In this document: piece by piece, positions 9,641 to 19,897 of the stretch
How positions within the stretch are numbered: the first letter of the stretch is position 1
How the letters are laid out: each line of letters opens with the position of its first letter
From: Amorphophallus konjac
Lineage: Eukaryota; Streptophyta; Magnoliopsida; Alismatales; Araceae
Length of the DNA: 64,000 nt
Reading direction: 5' to 3'
Assembly: GCA_022559845.1 (NCBI GenBank)
Contig: CM040123.1
Coordinates: forward strand, 318,041,933 to 318,105,932
Program-made: the position numbers and the translations under genes
Notes under the pieces: generated by a model
Database searches by the model: none
Told to the model about the DNA's origin: nothing
The model's input: the letters and a program-made list of their open reading frames with translations, nothing else

Positions 9641-11412
9641 AATTGAGAATTAAGCATAGGGAAATACTCCCTAAATAGAGCAAATGGCATAATGCCAAAG
9701 ATGCTTTACCAGTCGAGTTGGGCTCAGAAATTGAGACACGTCGCCAGGCCAGGCGGCACAACATAACCACTGGGGATGACCCCCGAGCACAGGGCACTCC
9801 ACTAGCCAGTTTCTCGATAATCGAGCTAGATCCAAGGTTCGAGACAACCTGCCGCATCAAGCGGCACTCGGAAGAGATTCGGGGATCACCCCCAAATACC
9901 TTACTATGGACGTCAAAAAAAGAGAGAAGAAAAAAGAATGTTCCTGCGGCACGGACGTTTCGACATCTCAAGAGCAAGTCGAAGATGAAAAGGCCGAATA
10001 AACTCCATACCTCCACCAAGTAGGATGAATATATACTCGGTGCTCTGTCACCCAACAAAGAAGCCCTTCGAGCAGAAGAGATGGCCCCGGCTCTCCAGTC
10101 GGCATTGCCGAAGGCCAAATCAAAAGAAACTCAGGAATTCGAACACATGTTCGGCACACACCAGAGATCACTCAAAGTTCTGAATCGGGATTCAGAAACC
10201 CTGAACTAAACACCCCGGAGGCGGTGCATTACAACTAAAGCAACACGGGAGGACACGCGTCTGTCCGAATAACCGCGAAGCCGAGACGAAGTCTAAACCG
10301 ACGCGGCCTGCACTTAAACCGGCGCGCCCCTCCATCAAGCCTTAAACCGGCACGCCCCCTTCTCATTCCAAACCGGCGCCCCCCCCCTTGTGTGCTGCTA
10401 ATCCAGCGCGCACAACTCCGTGCCATTTCAACCAAAGGGCCATCCCATCCGCCAGCCGATACCCTATTTTCGCATCAGTCTAGTGCCCAGAGGGCATTCA
10501 ATGCTCGAAGCTCTCTCTCCACATCCGTTCGATAGCGCAGCGGCGAAGGCATGCATCGACGGTGGAAGCAGCAGAAGATCTCTTGGAAAATCCCCGAATG
10601 TCCCATCTTCGGACGAATGCCAGTGTACTCCATGAACCAGCAGAAGCCAGCACAATGGGTTATCTCCCGATGTCGTTGCAGACGTGGCAGAGGTGGCGGG
10701 AATCCTCTCCCCCACTGTCCGTTCTATAAAAGGCATGCTCCACTGGAGAAGAAAGAAGGGAGAGGCTGGCCATTGAAGAAAAGAAGAAGAAGCTCTCATT
10801 GAGAGAGGGAGCTTCGGAGGTTCCTTCCTCAGTGGTGGGTGAAGAAAGAAAAAAAGAGGTGAGAGCTTCTGAGAAGAGGAGCCCAGTCGAAGAGAAGAAA
10901 GCTTCATCCCCGCACCGGAGAGGTGAGGTGAAGGGAGGGGAGTGAGAGTGAGAGGTGAGTCGGAGGGGAAAGAGCATGTGCTCTCTTCCCCTCTTCCATC
11001 GATGTATTCTCTCCCCCCTGCAATGTATTTCATTTTTATCTCCAGATGAACCTCCTCTGCGTTAAAACCTTCCCCCGTTTGTGTGGATGAATAAAAAGAA
11101 AAGTCCTTTTGCGAGCTTGATGTTCTTTGTTTAGCCTCTGCTTCCCTTCTTCACCTTCTATTCATCCAGGGTTTTTGAAGCCTGCTTCTCCGTGGCATGG
11201 CCTTCAAAGGAATCCACATGATCGATGAACATTCATAGCCCTCTTGTGGCACACATTTGTCGCACTTTGAGGAATCATTACCCGTGAGTCCTGAGAGCTC
11301 TTGAAGGCTAATCCTCGAGCTTTTCCACACTCAGATCTGAGTTATCGGACCGCCGTGAGGTCTGCATTTTGAGGTTCACCCCGGAGCAATCCGTTTGGTG
11401 TTCCTCTATTTA
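9641..11412 (+). repeat. LTR-like non-coding region with TATA box and poly(A) signal
   Basis: No believable gene is present. A TATA box (CTATAAAAGG, 10724-10733) and a poly(A) signal (AATAAA, 11090-11095) about 365 bp apart suggest the U3-R portion of an LTR on the plus strand. The upstream part (9840-9910) contains a GCCGCATCA...GGGGATCACCCCC block. Diverged versions of this block recur near 13355 and 13600, so this LTR and the next repeat block may belong to related gypsy families. I could not define termini or a PBS. Short open frames on both strands here have no family signature. Confidence 0.45.
10282..10405. repeat. Cluster of AACCGGCGCGCC-type motifs, upstream copy
   Basis: About five variants of (T)TAAACCGGCGCGCC occur within about 120 bp, with exact GGCGCGCC at 10321-10328. 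The core is an 8-bp palindrome. The cluster lies about 320 bp upstream of the TATA box at 10725. Confidence 0.75.
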
Positions 11413-11784
11413 TCTCTGGCAAGGCTCAGTCCGGGGGAGATGCTGCCCAATTTTTGCCAAGGCCAAGAACACTACTAACAAGGAACAAGAACATACAAGA
11501 ACGAACAAACAAACTATTCTCTGAGGATAAGAACAGCACATGTTTGATGCCTCTGAAACAAACTGAACCTCCAAGTTCCTGCATAACAAACCTCTATGAA
11601 CAAAACACTTCAAACCCTCATGCTAATTCACCTTAACAAATGATTAAAATACTTAAACTTCCTCTCTACCAACTTAATCCACCAATTGGACAAACAGACC
11701 AATCACCAAATCAACTTGCAGGTGAAAGAAAGAAGAAACAGAACCAACAAGAATGAAAGAAAACCTCACAAGAATTATCCCGGC
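11413..11784. other. Unassigned A-rich non-coding stretch
   Basis: A-rich DNA with many AAGAAC/AACAAG words. No gene, termini or repeats are recognised. Confidence 0.4.
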
Positions 11785-12128
11785 GCGCTTCTAATCCGGC
11801 GCGGGCTAATCAGGCGCGGTACCCCCCCCCCCACGCCAGTTTAGCTTCACACTCAAAACTCCATGATTTTTCTTGGAATGAATAGTGCACCCCCATTACT
11901 ATTTGAGCCTTAACCCGGCGCGCCCCTCTCTTCTTGGACCTTAACCGGCGCGCCCCCCCTTGAACTCCCTTAACCGGTGCGCCCCTCTCTTCTTGGACCT
12001 TAACCGGCGCACCCCCTTGGCACCACTTAAACCGGCACGCCCAACCTTTGCACCTCCTATTCCGGCGCGCCCTCTTGGGCTTCCATTAACCGGCGCGCTC
12101 CCCTCTTTGCTCCCCTTAAACCGACGTG
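11785..12128. repeat. Cluster of TTAACCGGCGCGCC motifs, downstream copy
   Basis: About ten variants of TTAACCGGCGCGCC are separated by 20-35 bp C-rich spacers. Exact GGCGCGCC occurs at 11917, 11947 and 12063. A 60-bp unit ending in CTTCTTGGACC repeats at 11921 and 11981. The same motif family lies upstream of the TATA box at 10282-10405. Confidence 0.8.
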
Positions 12129-12533
12129 CCTCATAAAAAAAAAGCAACAGAATCAGCTAAATAAAAGAAAAGGCCTGAAACTAATGAATATAACAAAAGA
12201 AGAGACCTAAACCAATAAAAAGAAATGAAAGGAATATGAAGCCAATAATCAAAAGTCCCCCCTATTATAATCAAAATTTTCTTCCGGGGGCTCCACCCTC
12301 GAAAACCCCCGCAAGGGGCGCTGCCCCCGCGACCTGACCACGCAGGTCGATCCGAGTGCGAGGGCGTCCGTTGGCGAGTTTGGGCTTCACACTTAACAAT
12401 TTGCTTCCCTGGACTGTGCGTGAAGAGAAAAGCAACGATGCCCCATGTTATAAGACGTGGACCTCGGAATCCCCGACATGGTCAGGATCTGGGCACATCT
12501 TGGGCCGATAGTTCATCAGCTTGACCCACCTCT
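12129..12533. other. Unassigned spacer with G/C-run inverted repeats
   Basis: A-rich sequence is followed (12283-12335) by alternating GGGGG and CCCCC runs that could fold into short stems. No coding region is visible. Confidence 0.4.
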
Positions 12534-12950
12534 ATCGGGATCCAATCCCGCATCCACATTAAACTTGCCGTACCTACGGCAGACATCCGTATGTCTTTGT
12601 CATTGTCTTCGATGCTTCGAATGCGGACTCTCGTCCGAACAATGAATGACCCGTTAGCGACCGACATATATACCATGATCTAATCCTATACTTGCATTAA
12701 ACTTGCCATACTCACGGTAGACATCTGTACAGTTTGTCACCGTCCCTTATGCTTCGAATGCGGACTCTCGTCCGAACAATGAATGGTCCGTTACTGACCG
12801 ACATATATACCGGGATCTAATCCCGCACTTGCATTAAACTTACCGTACTCACGGCAGACATTTGTACGATTTGTCACCGTCTCTTACGCTACAAACGTGG
12901 ACCTTCGTCCGAACATGAAATGGTCCACGAGTGACCGACATGACTTGAAT
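12534..12950. repeat. Three tandem copies of a ~138-bp unit
   Basis: Units begin near 12536, 12674 and 12811 with CGGGATC(C/T)AATCCCG, itself a short inverted repeat. Each continues through CATTAAACTT, ACGGCAGACAT and CTCGTCCGAACA to GACCGACATATATA. The third copy is more diverged and truncated. There is no coding capacity. Confidence 0.85.
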
Positions 12951-13960
12951 TCTCGCACACTCGATACGGGTTTAGAATAATTCGACCTCCCCTATCGTTT
13001 TACATTAGTGTCAACTTTCTGGCCATGAGGCCCTGACTCCCGACGATTAATCAAGGGTGTTCCCCTCTCCGAGGGGATGTAAATAACGTCATGACCTTTA
13101 TGGTGCGGCGGGTTCTGGTCCCGACCCGAATCACACAATCGTCTGATTAGTCAAATCGAGAGCACCATGGGCTTCTTGAAGCCCGAATAAATTGTCACTT
13201 TGTGACTGGCACGCCCACGCACTTAATAAACAAATAAACCCACCGAATAAACTGACTTAAAGAACAAACAAATGAGTGTGTCAAAAAGTGCATCCACACT
13301 TGCCCATGGTTCTGTACCGCCGACATCTCAACAACTGGGTTAACTCGGGACTCAGAACAGCCTGCCGCATCATACGACTCTTTGCCAAGGAGCGAGAGTC
13401 ACCCCGACCACCAGACAAACGGCATCATCATGTCGACGCCCCAGTCACCAGGCCAAACCAAGGGTCCTAACCAGTTAGCCGTAATCCACGGCAACATCAA
13501 CAGTTGATCGGGCCCATCCCCGATCACTCAGTTTGCGGGTTTGCCCGCGTTCAACACAGCTACCCGAGTAGACCCAGGGGCACCCTGACTACAAGCCACG
13601 TCATGTGGCACTCAGCAATGAGGCCGGGGTCTACCCCCAAGTCACCTCCCTGCATCCCTCTGAAGTCAAAGGAAGAGCCATATGGGCGAACCACAAGCTT
13701 CAGGAGCTCCCAGCGCCATTATACGGCCCACACACGCGTGTCGAGAATTTCTCGGAGCACTTGGGGGGCGCATATGCTCCAGCCACTCTACAGCAAGCCA
13801 GAGCCCAACTCGGGACTCCCAGCAACCCTTCGCGTCATGCACCACCATCGTGCTCCCTCACACGCGGATCGACCTACGTGGTCAGGTCACGCGGATAAAA
13901 TCCCAGTCAAACCTTAGTCAAACCCAGGTAAAACCCCCCGGTCAAACCCGCGTAAATCCC
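12951..13960. other. Non-coding, probably U3 of a large gypsy LTR
   Basis: No gene is recognised. The segment is inferred to belong to the LTR whose promoter lies at 17020 and whose tail resumes at 47388. Diverged subrepeats with GGCACTC...ACCCCC near 13355-13420 and 13590-13650 resemble 9840-9910. The LTR start was not found. Confidence 0.35.
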
Positions 13961-13971
13961 CCCTAAGGGGG

Positions 13972-14419
13972 GGTTTAGGCGCCTAAACCTCCAATAAACC
14001 AAAAAAAAAGTTTTTTTAAGAAAAAATGCCCCAGCTAGCCCGTCTAAACCCCCCCGGGGTGGGGTTTAGGCGAACCAGCCTGGAACCCCAGGCTGGTCCG
14101 CCTAAACCCCCTGGGGGGGGGGGTTAGGCAGACCAGTCTGACCCCTCAGGTTGGTCCGCCTAAACCCCCATTAAACCAAAAAAAGGTTTTTTTCACAAAA
14201 TAAAACCCAGCCCCAAGCCAGTCCGCCTAAACCCATCCAGAAACAAAAAAAAAAGTTTTTTTTAATCAAAAACCCCCCCTATGAGGGGTTTAGGCGGACC
14301 AGACCAGCCCCTTGGGCTGGTCCGCCTAAACCCTCCTCCCCACTCCGAAAACTAAAAAAAATGTTTTTGAAGGGTTTAGGCGGACCAGCTTTCACCCTCA
14401 ACCTCGTCTGCCTAAACCC
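13972..14419. repeat. Array of five large inverted repeats (GGGTTTAGGCGGACCAGC hairpins)
   Basis: Five back-to-back hairpins share the arm GGGTTTAGGCGGACCAG...: 13972-13989 (perfect 18-bp palindrome), 14061-14110 (about 23-bp arms, one mismatch), 14121-14167, 14286-14333 (well conserved) and 14372-14419 (weaker). One orphan arm lies near 14210-14234. Between hairpins are AAACCAAAAAA...GGTTTTTT spacers that can also pair. Confidence 0.93.
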
Positions 14420-14994
14420 CCCATGACCCTTCACCTTCCACTAAAAAAGCCCCCCCTTTGGAAGCCCAAATAGCATGGATGAAGCACCAAATGAATCAAG
14501 CACCTAAGGAGCTCATCCCCGGACTACAAAGGCGCGCTAAGGAGATTTGTGTGTGTGTTTGCTAGGCTTACGCAGAGGGCATGTCGCATGATCATCCCTC
14601 ATACGGCATCTAGCCCAAACACCCACCTCCGGCCCCCTATTGTGATGAACATATGTCGTCTCGATAATCATGCACGACACCAGATCTTGCTTGGTGAAAG
14701 CACTCTGCATGGGTCCTGTCCTGATATTCGTGCATGACCCTGATGTCGCCTGATGAAAGCACTATGCCCGAGCCCTGTCTCGATAGTCATGCGCCCCCAG
14801 ACGTTGTTCGACAGGGACACCCTGCTCGGCCCTTTCTTGACATTCTTGCATGACCCAGATGCCGCTTCATGAGAGCGCCCTATCTGGTTCCCATGCCCCG
14901 ATGATTGTGCGCCACCTTGGCATCATCTCGATAAGCGTGCCCTCAGTGCCGTTACTCAGACAATGGGCATACTTTACAAGTCCAGACGCAAGAT
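14420..14994. repeat. Degenerate repeats of about 80-110 bp
   Basis: A unit with TCGTGCATGAC, CCAGATG(C/T)CG and TGAAAGC/TGAGAGC recurs loosely from 14665 to 14930, and again near 15340-15440 inside the minisatellite. Non-coding. Confidence 0.5.
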
Positions 14995-16800
14995 GAAGTG
15001 TCAGGCCACTGCCAGTCACATCGGGGCCCCCAGCACCCACCATTCAACAAGTCCAATCACAACGATGCCCCCGGCACCCGACTGCCAGTCACATCGGGGC
15101 CCCCGGCACCCTACCATTCAACAACTCCAGTCACAATGGTGTCCCCAGCACCCGACTGCCAGTCACATCGGGGCCCCCGGCATCCGATCACTCAACAACT
15201 TAGTCACAACGGTGCCCCCAGCACCCGACTGCCAATCACTACGGTGCCCCCGACACCCGACCATTCAACAACCTCAGTCACAACAGCGTCCCCAGCACCC
15301 GACTGCCAGCAACTCCAGCCACATCGGCCCTGCCTCGACATTCATGCATGACCCAGATGACGCTTCATGAGAGAGCCCTATCTACTTCCCCCATCTCGAT
15401 GATCGTGCGCCACCTTGGCATCATCTCGATAAGCGTGCCCTCAGTGTCGTTACCCAGAAAATGGGCATACTTTACAAGTCCTGGCACAAGATAAAGTGTC
15501 AGGCCACTGCCAGTCACATCGGGGCCCCTGGTACCCGACCATTCAACAACTCCAGTCATAACGGTGCCCCCGGCATCCGATCACTCAACAACTCAATCAC
15601 AATGGTGCCCCCGGCACCCGACTGCCAGTCACAACGGTGCCCCCGGCACCCGACCATTCAACAACCTCAGTCACAACGGTGCCCCCGGCACCCGACTGCC
15701 AGCTACTCCAGCCACATCGGGGCCCGCGGCACCCTATCACTCAAAAACTCTAGTCACATCGGGCCCCGAGCACAACCATCAAGGTCTCCCGACGCCCGCC
15801 TCCTTCAGTCACAACGATGCCTCCGGCACCCGACTACCAGTCACATCGGGCCTTGAGCATGACCATCGAGGTCTCCCGGCGCCCGCCTCCTCCAGTCACA
15901 ACGGTGCCCGCGGCACCCGACTGCTAGTTACTCCAGTCACATCGGGGCCCACGGCGCCCGACCATTCAACAACCGCAGTCACAACGGTGCCCCCGGCACC
16001 CGACTGCCAGTTACTCCAGTCACATCGGGGCCAACGGCGCCCGACAGCTCAACAACTCAGTCACAACGGTGCCCCCGGCACCCGACTGCCAGCCACTCCA
16101 GTTACATCGAGGCCCACGGCACCCGACCGCTCAACAATCCAGTCACATCGGGGCCCCCGGCGCCTGACAACTCAACAACTCAGTCACAACGGTGCCCCCG
16201 GCACCCGACTGCCAGTCACTCCAGTCACAACGGTGCCCCCGGCACCCTACTGCCAGCTACTACAGTCACAACGGTGCCCCCGGCACCTGACCGCCAACTA
16301 CTCCAGTCACAACGGTGCCCCCAGTGCCCGACTGCCAGCTACTCCAGTCATAATGGTGCCCCGGGCACCCGACTGCCAGCTACTCCAGTCACAACGATGC
16401 CCCCGGCGCCCGACTGCCAGCTACTCCAGTCACATCGGGGCCCGCAACACCCGATTACTCAACAACTCCAGTCACAACGGTGCCCCCGACTGCCAGCTAC
16501 TCCAGTCACATCAAGGCCCGCTGCACCCGATCACTCAACAACTCCAGTCACAACGGTGCCCCCGACTGCCAGCTACTCCAGTCACATCAGGGCCCGCTGC
16601 ACCCGATCACTCAACAACTCCAGTCACAACGGTGCCCCCGGCACCCGACTGCCAGCTACTCCAGTCACATCGGGGCCCATGGCACCCGATCACTCAACAA
16701 CTCCAGTCACAACAGTGCCTCTAGCACCCGACTGCCAGCTACTCTAGTCACATCGAGGACCACGGCACCCAACCACTCAAGTTTCCCATCACAACGGTGC
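14995..16800. repeat. GC-rich minisatellite, ~41-43-bp units, about 1.8 kb
   Basis: About 40 diverged units alternate between two types: AGTCACAACGGTGCCCCCGG...CCCGACTGCC and AGTCACATCGGGGCCC...CTCAACAACTCC. Mixed runs form higher-order blocks. Because few stop triplets occur in the unit, long overlapping plus-strand open frames of Pro/Ser/His-rich repeats appear (for example 15564-16724). I read these as a consequence of repeat composition, not as genes. The array sits about 220 bp upstream of the TATA box at 17020, inside the inferred U3. Confidence 0.92.
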
Positions 16801-17019
16801 CTACGGCACCCCTACTGCCCCGACCTCGACACTGTCTCCTGTCGGGAATACATTGCAATGCCCCTCGGGCGCCATCTTGCTGAGTCACAGATCCTCTGAC
16901 GGATACCATGTACAGATACAGAACTACCCGCATAATAATGTAATGACCCGGGGACCGTCATGAATGCCAGAATTGTCCCGTGGCTTGCAAGCACTTGTAA
17001 TCAGGCTCTCACGCCGCCA

Positions 17020-17026
17020 TATAAAT
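17020..17026 (+). promoter_or_regulatory. TATA box of a large gypsy LTR
   Basis: TATAAAT is followed by AATAAA at 17239-17244, about 220 bp downstream, an R-region arrangement. The LTR carrying it is interrupted at 17453 by the Tat element and appears to resume at 47388. Confidence 0.55.
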
Positions 17027-17605
17027 GCCTTTCATGGCATAGAAGTCATGTAATCCAGTCAAAGAGCGGGTCCCCTTCCTCACCGGAACAAGTCTCTCTG
17101 CCCCCAGTTATCCCTATTATGTTGTTGTTGCCCTGTCGCTGTTGCACGGACTAAGCCCTCCCGACGTCGCGGCTCCCAGGGTCCCTGACTCTCTCTTCGG
17201 CAGTAGAAACAAAGGTATTCGGATTCAATCCGATGTAAAATAAACACCGATTACTTACGGCCAGTGGGTAAAGACGTCCAGTACACGAATCCCAATAATC
17301 GCATGCGCACTCACACCCGTGGAACCCCTTCTATCCATGTGTCACCCGATCTCTCGAGCCCCGTGCCGCGTCCTGGCGACGCTTCCCCGGTCAATCCTTG
17401 GTTCCATAGGTGATTGTCGAGAAATCGACTGGCACGCCCGCATTCCACCCTGCTGTAGACACGCCGTTCTTGATACTACCGTGAGTAAATCTCATATTAC
17501 ACTATGATACCCCAAGGCGGCCTTCACATTTTTAATTACTCTGGTGATTTTCTATTTTTAAGAATTTTTTTATATTTTTTTGAATTTTTTCCGTGGAAAA
17601 TCTTT

Positions 17606-17702
17606 GAGGTGTCCAGGAGCCTGGACGCCTTCATCAATGATAAAATAAATAAAATAATAATAATTATGAAGGCGTCCAGGGCCCTGGACGCCTTCATCAG
17701 GG

Positions 17703-17735
<33 letters not shown>

Positions 17736-18057
17736 TAATAATTGTAAAGGCATCCAGGTGCCTGGACGCCTTCAATTTCTGACACTCCGACGCTCCCGAT
17801 CCGCCGCTCGATTTGACGTTTCGAAAAAATCTAAAAATATAGGGACGTCTTGCCAGCTAGACGCGCCCACTCGTGAGTCACGGGTACCCACCAAAACCAC
17901 GCACTTTACCCACCGTCTACGGCTTTCGGCGGGGTTCCGGTGGGCGGAAATGAAGGCGTCCAGTCTCCTGGACGCCTTCATAAAAATATTAAAAATAAAA
18001 AAATAAAAAAATATTTAATGTGTTGATTGAGGCGTCCAGGGTCTTGGACGCCTCAAT
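17606..18057. repeat. Five palindromes with GGCGTCCAG/CTGGACGCC arms in U3
   Basis: Palindromes lie at 17606-17631, 17666-17697, 17747-17772, 17950-17981 and 18026-18057. The second is a perfect 32-bp palindrome (arm ATGAAGGCGTCCAGGG). The others keep GGCGTCCAG...CTGGACGCC with 2-4 central differences. A/T-rich spacers separate them, and the last ends 13 bp upstream of the TATA box. The 3' LTR carries the same five with extra substitutions (about 45668-46107). Confidence 0.95.
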
Positions 18058-18069
18058 CCACTTCCCCTC

Positions 18070-18078
18070 TATAAATAG
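18070..18078 (+). promoter_or_regulatory. LTR TATA box
   Basis: TATAAATAG lies directly after the palindrome array. The equivalent in the 3' LTR is at 46114. Confidence 0.8.
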
Positions 18079-18699
18079 AGGACCCCCTCCCTCGAAGGGA
18101 AGGGGCTTCAGATCCGACAGAGGAAGGAGAGACTCTGCCGGATCTCATTTCTAACCCGTGGTTCTTTTGTAGGGGGAGGTTCTGCCGGCTCCTCGGGTGC
18201 CCGCGCTCGCGAGAGGAAGGCTAGCTCCATCCGTTCTGCTTCCACGTCGTCCCCACGCTGCCGAAGCTCCGCCGGATCCCGCCATCGACACATTCAATAA
18301 GCCAATTCTCTCCCCTTTTCTTCGTAGTTCTTTTGCATTCATCATCTCGCATTCTCCGACTCCCTTCATAAGAGAGTCTTCTTTTATATACGTTTGCATA
18401 ATCCCATTCATCATCATATTTCTCTCCTACTCGTGTCTGAGAGGGGTTTAAAAATAACACCAACCAGGTGTGTGTCTTGCCACGATTTCATTATCCTTCA
18501 TGAAGGGACTAATACTACACTGCCATCTTTTCTGATCCACTTGTTATCTGTCTGTTTCTTCTTTTGTAAGGGTAACCAAGGAAAGCCCTCTCCATCGACC
18601 GGATGAAGAGAGAGGAGGAAGCAACCCGCCATCTCCCGCTTTTGAGGTAGGCGCGATCACTTTCTTTATTTTGGGGTCTCTGCCCCTGGCGATCACATC

Positions 18700-19165
18700 A
18701 TATTCTCGAGACCGCAGAGAGTCATTTCCCATAATGGCCGTTTAAATTTCTGTCACTTATATTCTACATTGTTCTTATATCTGTTATATTCTCGAGGCCG
18801 CGGTGAGTCATTTCCCGCAATGGTCGTTTAAATTTCTGTCTCTTATATTATGTTCATTATATATGTTATATTCTCGAGGCCGCGGTGAGTCATTTCCTGC
18901 AATGGCCGTTTGAATTTCCATCATTGATATTCTGTGCTGTGGTTATACCTGCTCATATTCTCGAGGCCGCGGCGAGTCACTTCCCGCAATGGCCGTTTAA
19001 ATTCCTGTTACTTGTATTCTGTACTCTTCTCATATCTGCTCATATTCTCGAGGCCGCGGTGAGTCATTTCCCGCAATGGCCGTTTAAATTTCTGTCACTT
19101 AAATTCTGCACTTTTCCCATCCCCCGAGGTCACGGAGAGTCATTTCCCGCTATGGCCGTTTAATC
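18700..19165. repeat. Six tandem ~85-bp units with CTCGAGGCCGCGG
   Basis: Units share ATTCTCGAGGCCGCGG, then GAGTCATTTCCCGCAATGG, then CCGTTTAAATT. CTCGAG cores are at 18705, 18791, 18873, 18960 and 19047, with a diverged sixth near 19127; spacing is 82-87 bp. The same array is in the 3' LTR at about 46745-47210. It lies downstream of the TATA box, in the transcribed leader. Confidence 0.92.
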
Positions 19166-19332
19166 CCCATATCTTATTATATTGCATCTGTCCCGCACGC
19201 CCCGCCGGAGCAATCTCCCGTGGTGGTCTCTCTCTCTTCTCTCTTCTTTCTCTGTTGCAGCAAAACGAGCCCCTCGCGCGCTCCACTTCGCCTCCTCCGG
19301 CAAATTTCTTCCGAGTGACGTCGCTCACAGAT

Positions 19333-19350
19333 TGGCGATCACGGTGGGAC
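19333..19350 (+). other. Primer binding site, tRNA-Arg-like
   Basis: TGGCGATCACGGTGGGAC begins 3 nt after the LTR end. It resembles the complement of a plant tRNA-Arg 3' end, the primer class used by Tat/Ogre elements. The exact isoacceptor is inferred from memory of tRNA ends. Confidence 0.65.
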
Positions 19351-19897
19351 GGCGTCTTTCTTTATTTTAAGTTACCCTTGCAATTTCTTGTGATTTGCTT
19401 TACTATCTCTTGCGTGTTGCTATATTCTTGTTGTTATTGTTCTGTTGTGCTCCATATATCTGTCAGCATTTCATTGCATACATCCATCCTCCTTTTTTAC
19501 CTTTTTTAATTTTTTTAAGGATCACCCTCTCTCGGTGAAGGAAGGACTCTCCGTTTGAGAATTCCTCTCAACGGACTAGGATCTCCTCCACTGGGACCTC
19601 CGTAAGTCCCCGATAGCGAAGGATTCCCTCCTCGTTCACTGGGCTTGTTGTACCATTAAAGTTCCCCAGAGCTAGTAACCCATTTGTGGTGAGGCGAGTG
19701 ACCCTAGCTAATACGGCGGTGAAACAAATTGGAATTAGGGTCCTTCCTATTTTGTGTGAACTTCAGATTTGGTTAAAAAAAACAAAAAAAAGCAAAAAGC
19801 AAAAGCAAAAAAATTGGACGTAAGGCATTCACTTGTGTGTTAATCTCTGCTAATCATTTGCTGGTGTATGCTATTATGCTCTCGAAAAACATGATGG
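19351..19897 (+). other. Tat element leader
   Basis: Untranslated leader between PBS and the first ORF. It is T-rich at first, then contains a GTGAAGGAAGGACTCTCCG segment and an A-rich AAAAAGCAAAAGC stretch before the ORF. No other feature is seen. Confidence 0.5.

Larger units (their letters stand above)
17454..19329 (+). repeat. Tat element 5' LTR
   Basis: Its match to 45518-47387 starts at TGTAGACACGCC and stops at GACGTCGCTCACA, directly before the PBS. It contains a palindrome array (17606-18057), a TATA box at 18070 and a tandem repeat in the downstream part (18700-19165). Confidence 0.9.

Noticed and set aside
13972..14419. Telomere-like CCTAAACCC words
   Set aside because: They are part of the hairpin arm consensus, never in tandem CCCTAAA register, so not interstitial telomere.
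15564..16724. 386-codon Pro/Ser-rich open frame
   Set aside because: Composed entirely of the minisatellite unit; overlapping frames are open too, and there is no domain or start context.
17382..17400. TGGCGACGC as a possible PBS near 17380
   Set aside because: No LTR end CA before it and no leader or gag after; the LTR continues.
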